From: Magnetococcales bacterium
GTDB lineage: Bacteria; Pseudomonadota; Magnetococcia; Magnetococcales; JADGCL01
Length of the DNA stretch: 64,000 bases
NCBI GenBank assembly: GCA_015229005.1
Contig: JADGCL010000003.1
Location: 1 to 64,000 of the forward strand
Direction of reading: 5' to 3'
Part shown: positions 50,701 to 57,439 of the stretch, piece after piece
How positions within the stretch are numbered: the stretch's first letter is position 1
How the letters are laid out: each line of letters starts with the position of its first letter
Program-made: the position numbers and the translations under genes
The notes under the pieces: model-generated
The model's database searches: none
What the model saw: the letters and a program-made list of their open reading frames with translations, nothing else
Told to the model about the DNA's origin: nothing

Positions 50701-50930
50701 TCGCCCTCGACGGGCGGGTGGCCCTCTGCTGTGTCGACCAGGATCTCCGCCACCCCCTCGGGGATGCCAACCGCCAGCGCCTTGCCGCAATCTGGTTCGA
50801 TCCAGCCAACCAGGAGAGTTTCCTTCGCCTCGCTCTCGGTGAAGGCGCATTGCCCCGCCTCTGCACCGAACACTGCCGACTCCGCCCCCCATCCTCCGAT
50901 CGAAAGGAAGGAACGACCCTCAGGGAATGA
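47751..50930 (+). CDS. TPR + GT41 (O-GlcNAc transferase/SPINDLY-like) glycosyltransferase fused to radical SAM/SPASM-like domain
   Basis: N-terminal TPRs; GT41 motifs RVGYLSPDFRQHAVAYF, LGSFNNPLKI, DTFPCTGGTTTADALWMGTPVVTL; then LELTNRCNLKCPYCGNQ (CX3CX2C, codons at 50097, 50109 and 50118) and Cys-rich end. Confidence 0.9.
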   Translation: MKGHRKGQAGRAGRDSKGKRGIPTLLTAAVARQQGGDFAGAADLCRQALALDPSHADGHHLLGLALFQGGDLREARQHLQQSVALAPERGDLSFNLAIVHKAAGDPEAAAAAYRQCLSRDPGHVGAHNNLGNLLRQAGDWNGASRCYEAALRLRPDDPEALNNRGVVHKAMGEIAAAKRLFERVLTLAPDHDEARNNLCNLLIPRGGQRQAIAWMQSLLRRRPQEPVFLETYGNALRHAADPDGAIAAFTAALALDPNRAESHFGLGCLHQELGQPTPALHHCRQAVALAPGMAEAHFALGLTLLDLGRSLEAIAALRTALRLNPRLAEVHSALLFHLSYQGITTPERRFQEHRLWARIHAAPPSRSPSPPSPGSMDTAPRSLPPEGGPLRVGYLSPDFRQHAVAYFLEPILTAHDPKRLTLFCYANVAAADAVSERLRAGCSHWREIIALDDDQAEAVIRADHLDILVDLAGHTRGHRLPLLARKPAPVIVTYLGYFDTTGVAGIDYWLSDRVLHPPGEPVFASERVWRLPRTWVCYQPAAQAPEPLPPTAGEGGPIHLGSFNNPLKITPATIALWSRVMREIPHAHLLLKAKPFADPGVRDHFRTAFATHGITEARLRFLHATDDHATHLATYNQVDLALDTFPCTGGTTTADALWMGTPVVTLAGERFIERMSASLLTAVGLTELITTSPEAFVARVVELATDRPRLRKLSRELRGRMAVSELTDAPGLARALESAYEAMAQGRPVLPDDTLRSPPRTELPPPPFYPDLPPISLELTNRCNLKCPYCGNQAIRRPRGEIAWELLEKLVQECSEEGHDLAWLHGCGEPLLYPRLEEAVALVKRHRAGQASFATNATLLDRERSERLLEAGLDRIYFSLDSLDPSVYKRTRGASLAKTLRNIHTFLDLAPDGFRASIALMSSRLQDLDAAAKAAFAREFSRHERLQVTLNPVENTLFPEAPGDYRRQRPVHPGCSQPADYLTIALDGRVALCCVDQDLRHPLGDANRQRLAAIWFDPANQESFLRLALGEGALPRLCTEHCRLRPPSSDRKEGTTLRE

Positions 50931-51333
50931 AACTTCGGACGAGAATGGCCACAACCCCACCGACCGTCAGGGCCATGCCCCATTTGAGGGGAGCGATCTC
51001 GGCAGCGATACGCAGCTCCAATTCCTTGAGATCCCGCTTCAATTCGGCATGGACCTCAGCCAAATCCCGCCTCGAACTCTCCCGAAGTTCGGCCATATCC
51101 CGCTTCAAGCTCGTCTGGAGTTCGGCTATATCCCGCTCCAGGCTTGCTCGAAGTTCGGCGATGTCCCGCCTCAGGCTGGCCTCGACTTCGGCCAGCTCCC
51201 TTTTGGTCGCCAGACGCTCCTCGACCAGACCGACCAGAGCCTCCGCCTGGATGGCGGCCTGCTGCTCGCTCATACCGGCGTCGGTGAGCTTTCTGACAAA
51301 AGCGTAGGTATCAAAGGCCAAAGCTTGGCTCAT
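50920..51333 (-). CDS. DUF1640-like coiled-coil/TM protein (third paralog)
   Basis: Five hendecads (SLERDIAELQT-type), C-terminal TM. Confidence 0.65.
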   Translation of the reverse strand: MSQALAFDTYAFVRKLTDAGMSEQQAAIQAEALVGLVEERLATKRELAEVEASLRRDIAELRASLERDIAELQTSLKRDMAELRESSRRDLAEVHAELKRDLKELELRIAAEIAPLKWGMALTVGGVVAILVRSFIP

Positions 51334-51475
51334 CCCAGTCCTCCCGGCAACATGCTACACTTTCCCCTCCCCCCCGACGTGGTCAAAGACCTTCCCGGGT
51401 CGATGAGCGAACCCGGTCCAGCGACCCCGAAGACCCGAATCGAAGACAGCGCGCAGGGGATCCGGGAGAACGGCG

Positions 51476-52099
51476 TCACCAGACCCGGGGCAGGAAATCG
51501 GGGGGATTGTCGAGCCGCATCGTCTCCCCGGCCTGCACCAGAACGAAGAGACCCTGACGGCGGGCATACTCTTCCACCCCCTTTTCAATCACGATCCCCG
51601 AGACCGCTCCCATGAGGCGATATTCCCCATAACGGGGGAAGAACTCCCTGAATTCCCCAATGCGTTGAAGGTGGCCCCGCACATCGTGCCGGGTCAGGGT
51701 ACTCTTCACCTCGACCAGGACCGCCACGTCGGAGTCGATCACCAGGATATCGATCTCCATGGTCCGACCATCGGCGCGACGCCTCATGACCCTCTTGTAA
51801 ACCTCGTTGACCGAGATACCCCGTTCGGCAAACAACTTCACGCAGTTCGGGGCCACCATGTTCTCGACGAACAAACCCCACTTGCCCCCGAGATCACCCA
51901 TCTGGCGGGAAACTTCCCTGACCTCCCGGGAAACTTCCCTGACCTCCCGGGAAACTTCCCTGACCTCCCGGGACAACTCCTTGATCTCACGATCGGTCTC
52001 CTGAAACTTGTGGTCGAGATCCGCACTCCTCTCCCGGGTCTCGCGAACCATCTCCTGGAACATCTTCCACACACTGTCGAACGTCACCGCCTGAGACAT
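51476..52099 (-). CDS. DUF3782/PD-(D/E)XK-like protein with coiled-coil repeat
   Basis: MEIDILVIDSDVAVLVEVKSTLT (D...ExK-type nuclease fold motif). Confidence 0.7.
   Translation of the reverse strand: MSQAVTFDSVWKMFQEMVRETRERSADLDHKFQETDREIKELSREVREVSREVREVSREVREVSRQMGDLGGKWGLFVENMVAPNCVKLFAERGISVNEVYKRVMRRRADGRTMEIDILVIDSDVAVLVEVKSTLTRHDVRGHLQRIGEFREFFPRYGEYRLMGAVSGIVIEKGVEEYARRQGLFVLVQAGETMRLDNPPDFLPRVW
51906..51968. repeat. 21-bp perfect coding tandem repeat x3, encodes EVREVSR
   Basis: cgggaaacttccctgacctcc repeated exactly 3 times. Confidence 0.95.
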
Positions 52100-52203
52100 G
52101 CTTCAAACCTCCTCGAACAGCGCACCCTTCGCCCCACAGCATACCACTCCGGTCGTGCCCGTCGGCAGTGGAATCGACTCTCCATCTTCTCCCATCGATG
52201 CCG

Positions 52204-52848
52204 TCAGGAATCCCGGACCACCTGTTCCAGGAGGGTTTGAAACTCGGGAGAGGGGACGGCCCAGGAGGCCGGAGGAGAGAGCGAAGACCACGAGAGCGGC
52301 GGGATGCTCCCCAGGATGGGGACCCGACCGTAATGGCGGATGGCCTCCCGATTGGCCGGGTTTTCGGCCCCGTTCAGGACAACCCCCGCCAGCGGCAGCC
52401 GCCGCGAGCGCAGAGCCTCCAGGGTGAGCAGGGTGTGGTTGATGGTACCCAGGGTAGTGCGGGCCACGACGATCACCGGCAAGGCCAACCTCACCATGAG
52501 ATCCGCCATCAACTCGGTCGCGTTCAGCGGCACCAGGACCCCGCCCGCCCCCTCGACGATCAAAGGACGACCCGTCACCGGCAGAGAAAAATCGTCGAGG
52601 CGAAGGGTGACCCCCTCAAGTCTGGCCGACTCGTGCGGGGATAGCGGCGCCACGAGCCGCCATCGCTCCGGGTGAAACACCGCTTCAGAACACCCGCTCA
52701 GACGACGGACCACCTCGGTATCGCCGGGCTCGAGAAGCCCTGACTGGATCGGCTTCCAGTAATCGCCGGCCACCAGCGCAAGCAGCCAAGCCGACACCAC
52801 GCTCTTGCCAACACCCGTATCGGTTCCGGTGACAAAAAAACCCCTCAC
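52204..52848 (-). CDS. bioD: Dethiobiotin synthetase
   Basis: GFFVTGTDTGVGKSVVSAWLL...YWKPIQSG...LIVEGAGGVLVPLN. Confidence 0.92.
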   Translation of the reverse strand: MRGFFVTGTDTGVGKSVVSAWLLALVAGDYWKPIQSGLLEPGDTEVVRRLSGCSEAVFHPERWRLVAPLSPHESARLEGVTLRLDDFSLPVTGRPLIVEGAGGVLVPLNATELMADLMVRLALPVIVVARTTLGTINHTLLTLEALRSRRLPLAGVVLNGAENPANREAIRHYGRVPILGSIPPLSWSSLSPPASWAVPSPEFQTLLEQVVRDS

Positions 52849-53369
52849 TGCCCCCCAACCCCGGTTGCAGGTCCTGTCGCCCCGGGGTCAGAACCCTTTA
52901 CCAGGGCTTCAGCCTCGGCCTCCAGGGCATCCAGACGTTCCCCGGGAACCCCCGCCCGCTCGGCAAAATCCCGGGCAACGGCCCGCTCCCCCGCTGTCGG
53001 CGGATGATCGGAGGCGATCCCCAACCGGCCCGCACGGGCCCGCACCTCGTCCGCTTTTTCTTTGAGGGCAGGGCGACCCAACCCCTCCCAGGCCGCCTGG
53101 CCAGCCTTGCCCTCGGGCATTTCTCCCAGCCCCAAGCCCCGAGCCGCCTCACCAAACCCACCCGCCGCAGACCTGTCCGCAGGTAAAGGCCGAGAACCAC
53201 GGTCGGAGGCACTCCCTCCCCACGCCCCCTCCGGCTCTTCACCGTTGTAGGTGATCTCCTCACCACGCCCCATCAGATCTTCTTCGATGCCATCGCTACA
53301 CCCAGAGAGAAGAGACCCGAGGAAAAGGCACACCGCCGCACGCACCGGCCACGAAGCCATCATCGTCAC
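52845..53369 (-). CDS. Hypothetical lipoprotein
   Basis: Signal peptide with lipobox LLSGC; ATGA overlap with bioD. Confidence 0.6.
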   Translation of the reverse strand: MTMMASWPVRAAVCLFLGSLLSGCSDGIEEDLMGRGEEITYNGEEPEGAWGGSASDRGSRPLPADRSAAGGFGEAARGLGLGEMPEGKAGQAAWEGLGRPALKEKADEVRARAGRLGIASDHPPTAGERAVARDFAERAGVPGERLDALEAEAEALVKGSDPGATGPATGVGGQ

Positions 53370-53579
53370 TCCTCACAAGCTCCCGCTGCAACGCGAGAGG
53401 ATGGGGGGGGAAAGGGGGGGGAAAGGAAGGAGAAATCCGCCCGTCAGGTATCCCAACAGACCCCCGGCGCGAAGCCTGCCACGAACGCCGGGCGTTTTCA
53501 ACAGGAATCAGCAACCCACAAAAAGATCAACGAGTTGCGATATCGAACCCCGCCATTTCCTGCCGATACGGCCCGCAGT

Positions 53580-54212
53580 TTAGCCAGACCCCTGCCCGCA
53601 ATCCAGACCCCAATGCCGCAGCAGGCGGCGTCGATGGGTCACCAGCCAGCTCCAACAAATCCAGGTGATCCCGTAACCAAATCGCCAGTCGGCCAGGATG
53701 GCCTCCACCTCCGCCAGGGAGAGGACCCGGACACGAATATCCTCGTCCTCCTCCGGGCAACCGAAAAGTCCACCCGCCCGACTCGTATCGACCCGCGCAC
53801 AATAGCAGTGGACGATCTCGGTGGTGATGCCGGGAGTCACCAGAAATTCGCCCATCGGCTCCAGGGCGATCGGCTCCAGGCCGGTCTCCTCGCGGGTCTC
53901 GCGGCGGGCCAACTCCAGAGGACTCTCCCCCGGGGCGAGAAGCCCTCCTACCGGCTCCCACTGCCAGCAGGGCCGACCACTGGCAAAAGTGCCGGGACGA
54001 AACTGCTCCAGGACCACCACCTCATCACGGACAGGGTCATAGGGCAACACCACCGACGACTGCGGTCGTTCCACCACCTCCCGCTCCAGCACCCGGCTCC
54101 AACCGCCGGCAAAGAGCCGGTGGCGCAGTTTCAGGACCACCAGACGCAGAAAGCCCTCGTGGCGAACCTCCCGTCCCAACAGTTCGACATCCCTGGAATC
54201 CATGCCCGCCAA
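53580..54212 (-). CDS. NUDIX hydrolase, ADP-ribose pyrophosphatase-like
   Basis: Nudix box GGLLAPGESPLELARRETREETGLEP. Confidence 0.88.
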   Translation of the reverse strand: MAGMDSRDVELLGREVRHEGFLRLVVLKLRHRLFAGGWSRVLEREVVERPQSSVVLPYDPVRDEVVVLEQFRPGTFASGRPCWQWEPVGGLLAPGESPLELARRETREETGLEPIALEPMGEFLVTPGITTEIVHCYCARVDTSRAGGLFGCPEEDEDIRVRVLSLAEVEAILADWRFGYGITWICWSWLVTHRRRLLRHWGLDCGQGSG

Positions 54213-54260
54213 TCCTCCCCTCCCCCCCGGCAGAAACCGGTCGAGAGCCCGTCAGATCCA

Positions 54261-55388
54261 CTACAGACCCTTGATCCCTTCCAGATTGAGACTCATCAAC
54301 GTGCCATGCTCCTTGTCGAGGTGGGGCAGATAGGCCTGGGAATAATCATCGATACGCGCATGCTCGGTCGCACGCCAATCCCAGGGGCGAATCTCGGCAA
54401 AACCCACCTCGGCCAAGGCCCAGGTGAGAAGCGGACGATCGAAGATCATCCGATGAAAATCGTGGGCGCTGCGCTGTCCCCCGGAGATGAGCCCGACCAG
54501 ACCGGAAAGACCATCCCGGAGTCCCTGCTCATAGTAGAGAGTGGCACAAGCGGCAAAATCCGGCACCGAAAGACGCAAGATCCCGCCCGGCTTCAGGACC
54601 CGATACCACTCCCGGAGAACCTCGAGATACTCGAAGCGACCGAAATGTTCGAGAACATGGCTCGCGTAGATCAACTCGACCGATCGGGAATCGATGAAAT
54701 CGAGGCGCTCCACCCGCGCCGTCCGCTGCAGGTGCGGAGCAGGAACCGCGTCAATGTGATAGAATCCGGGGATGTATCTGCTGCCGCACCCCAGGTGCAG
54801 CCGGGTCGGAGGCGACTCCGGCGGACTGGCCGCAAACCCCGCCTCCCGGCGCGAAGGATCCCCCTCCCGGCGCGAACGCCGCACCCGACACGGGTTGCCG
54901 GCGGCGACACACAGGGGCGGAATATCACCGGTAACCACCGACCCGGCGCCAATCACCGCCCCATGACCGATGGTCACCCCCGGCAGAACGACCGCCCCCA
55001 TGCCGATCCAGACATCCGCGCCAATAGTGACCGGAAGGTTCTCCGCGGGCTGGAAACGCATCGGCACCGCCGTCGCCCCGGTGCCATGGTTGACCCCCGC
55101 CAGGATCACCCCACCACCGATCAGGCAGTGGTCGCCGATGGTCATGCCACCGCGCGGTTCGTAGATGTGACAACCCGGACCGAAGGAAACCTCCCGACCG
55201 GTGGTGAGACTCCCCTGGTCGATGCGCAGCGAACTGTGCGGGTAGAACGTGTTGTTCTCCCCAAGCCGCAGGCGCCCATCGGCACCAACGAAGATGACCG
55301 CCATCGGCTCCAGAATGGTGGAGTCGGGAATGACCGCATCCCCAAGAAGATCGACAACGGCGCTCGGATGGCGACCTCGACGGATCAT
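54261..55388 (-). CDS. Fusion of left-handed beta-helix O-acetyltransferase and SAM-dependent methyltransferase
   Basis: Hexapeptide repeats ([36 protein letters not shown]) then [18 protein letters not shown]...HVLEHF...[15 protein letters not shown]. Confidence 0.88.
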   Translation of the reverse strand: MIRRGRHPSAVVDLLGDAVIPDSTILEPMAVIFVGADGRLRLGENNTFYPHSSLRIDQGSLTTGREVSFGPGCHIYEPRGGMTIGDHCLIGGGVILAGVNHGTGATAVPMRFQPAENLPVTIGADVWIGMGAVVLPGVTIGHGAVIGAGSVVTGDIPPLCVAAGNPCRVRRSRREGDPSRREAGFAASPPESPPTRLHLGCGSRYIPGFYHIDAVPAPHLQRTARVERLDFIDSRSVELIYASHVLEHFGRFEYLEVLREWYRVLKPGGILRLSVPDFAACATLYYEQGLRDGLSGLVGLISGGQRSAHDFHRMIFDRPLLTWALAEVGFAEIRPWDWRATEHARIDDYSQAYLPHLDKEHGTLMSLNLEGIKGL

Positions 55389-55536
55389 CGACTCTCCCCT
55401 GGGTCAGTCATGATGGTCACCCCCTGCGGACGACACCGTGAAAGCTGCTGAACACACCGCGCCCTCCCCTCACCCATGATGCAGAACTCACCCGCCTTCT
55501 TGCCGCTGCCTGCCGCAAACTGGCCGATCAGGTACT

Positions 55537-55672
55537 CACTTGAAGGCCATGGACAGCCGCGTCTTACCTGTGCCGTCGTAGGCGTAAGCAGGATGTATTT
55601 TTTCCTTCCCAGCTCGCCGCGCAGGTGCCCGACCAGGGTTGGTAGATCAGCAAAGGGTTGGGGGGCAGTCAT
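55537..55672 (-). pseudogene. N-terminal remnant of a P-loop ATPase
   Basis: FADLPTLVGHLRGELGRKKYILL, then after a 1-nt shift AYDGTGKTRLSMAFK*; body missing. Confidence 0.65.
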
Positions 55673-56685
55673 GACGCTCTCTCTTTGCGATCCTTGATCC
55701 TGCTCTCCAGTGCCTTCAGCTCTGCTTCGTCTTGCAAATCGGCAGCCTGTGCCTCCCTGGTTATGCGGTGTTGATCGTAGTTCACAAACGAAGCAGTGAC
55801 CTGCTGCTCCATTCGCGCATGGCTCACGGAACCCGCTCCTGCCAGCAGGGGAAAACCGTTCGAGGTAATGATCTGCCCGATGTTCTCCCGCCAGAAGGAC
55901 ATGCTGGTGATGGCCTGCCGTTTGGTGCGCAATTCAGCGGTTTCCAGGAAGATGACCACCAGCCGGTTGAGGGTGTCGATTTCATCCTCGGTCAAATAAT
56001 TCTTGGCAATCAGAATATCCTGCTTGCGCACCCGTTCGCCCTTCCAGGCCAGCAAGCCAAAATGGGCGTCGGCAGGATTGGCGCGGGCGAGAATGATTTC
56101 GGCGGCGGTCTGCCGTATCACCGCGTACAGCAGCAGGTTTTGCACGGTGGCGAAAAATTGCTGAGTGGCCCGGTCGGACTTGTCGTAATCCGTTGCCAGG
56201 GCGAACAGGTCGCGCACCTTTTGATAAAATCGCTTTTCCGAAGCGCGAATATCACGGATGCGCGCCAGCATCTCGTCGAAATAATCCGGACGACCGTCGG
56301 GATTCTTGAGCCGCTCGTCGTCCATGGCGAAACCCTTGCGCAGGTATTCCGCCAGCACCGTGCTGGCCCAGCGGCGAAACTGCACCCCACGCGGCGAACG
56401 CACGCGGTAGCCCACCGCCAGAATTGCCTCCAGATTGTAGAGTGTGACCGGGCGGCGCACGTTGCGGGCGCCCTCGGTTTGAACTACCGAGGATTCCTCG
56501 GTAGTTGCTTGCCAAGCCAGTTCACTATCGGCATAGAGATGTTTGAGATGCAGCCCGATGTTGTCCGTACTGACCTTGAAAAGCTCCGCCATCTCACGCT
56601 GCGTCAGCCAAACCGTGCCCCGGTCGGCCCGCAGTTGCACTTGGGCTTGCCCGTCTTCGCTGGTGTAGAGGATAAGCTGCGTCAT
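55669..56685 (-). CDS. RhuM-family protein
   Basis: DRGTVWLTQREMAELFKVSTDNIGLHLKHLY...YNLEAILAVGYRVRSPRGVQFRRWAS. Confidence 0.9.
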   Translation of the reverse strand: MTQLILYTSEDGQAQVQLRADRGTVWLTQREMAELFKVSTDNIGLHLKHLYADSELAWQATTEESSVVQTEGARNVRRPVTLYNLEAILAVGYRVRSPRGVQFRRWASTVLAEYLRKGFAMDDERLKNPDGRPDYFDEMLARIRDIRASEKRFYQKVRDLFALATDYDKSDRATQQFFATVQNLLLYAVIRQTAAEIILARANPADAHFGLLAWKGERVRKQDILIAKNYLTEDEIDTLNRLVVIFLETAELRTKRQAITSMSFWRENIGQIITSNGFPLLAGAGSVSHARMEQQVTASFVNYDQHRITREAQAADLQDEAELKALESRIKDRKERAS

Positions 56686-56880
56686 ACGGACACCTCATCC
56701 ATGACTGGAAAAAGCTGCTGCATTAGGCCCTTCTTGTAGCGCTTGAGCAACTCGATTTTTTGCGCCTGGGCGATGATGAGTTCGTCGAGGGAGGAGAGGC
56801 AGTCAGCGATTTTTTTGTTGCTCCGATATACCATCGCTGTCTGCATCAGCCGGTGGCACTGGAATGGGTAAAGTTGAATA
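56682..56880 (-). pseudogene. hsdS: C-terminal remnant of type I restriction specificity subunit
   Basis: Frames IPVPP...SEQQK and IADCLSSLDELIIAQAQKIELLKRYKKGLMQQLFP joined across a T7/A7 tract at 56810-56816. Confidence 0.8.
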
Positions 56881-56932
56881 TTCTGTTCCATTGACTCCAG
56901 GGCACGGAAGACATCGGGTGTGGTGACACTCT

Positions 56933-57109
56933 CTCCAGGAGGCGCACGAATTCGCCTTCTGTGAGCTTGACCCGGTTGAGAGCCTCAAACTTGACGCGAA
57001 AGTTGGCCTCCAGCGCGGCGCGGTCGCGGATGTCGGGGCGAGCGGTGTAGTTAGTCTCGCCCAACTTGCCGATGAGGTCTTGTTCGATTGGGTGTTCCAA
57101 TGTCGTCAT
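56933..57109 (-). pseudogene. hsdR: N-terminal remnant of type I restriction endonuclease subunit R
   Basis: MTTLEHPIEQDLIGKLGETNYTARPDIRDRAALEANFRVKFEALNRVKLTEGEFVRLLE then homology stops. Confidence 0.75.
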
Positions 57110-57184
57110 AACCCAGTTCCAGAACAGGCCCGGCCACTCCACCGGTCAGGGTGCCAGAGGTGACCAGAGGGTTCAACCCCGGTC

Positions 57185-57346
57185 GGGATCCCTCTACCAA
57201 CCAAGCCCCTTTTGTCGAGACATCGGCCACCGGTTTCGGGATTTTTCTACCAACCAGACCCCGTTTGCCGGGACCTCGGCCACCGGTTTCCGGATTTCTC
57301 TACCGACCAAGCCTCTTTTGCCAAGACATCGGCCACCGGTTTCCGG
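57185..57346. repeat. Three imperfect 53-bp direct repeats
   Basis: Units start at 57185, 57238, 57291; shared ctacc.accaa...tcggccaccggtttc. Confidence 0.95.
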
Positions 57347-57439
57347 ATAATGGACCGCCGAGCCGCTGCCGACGACGGGGCGACAACGGGACACCACCAT
57401 ACGGTTCATGCACCTCGGCTGGGGGGCCGATTCCCAAGC

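Noticed and set aside
51355-51588. Short minus-strand ORFs around 51.4-51.6 kb
   Set aside because: No conserved features, overlap the end of the DUF3782-like gene in another frame.
57160-57190. gggttcaaccccggtcgggatccc resembles a tRNA T-arm
   Set aside because: No matching cloverleaf or acceptor stem could be traced; no convincing tRNA was found in the window.
57185-57346. 53-bp repeats considered as CRISPR
   Set aside because: Units are contiguous with no spacers and no cas genes in the window; same for the 19-bp array.
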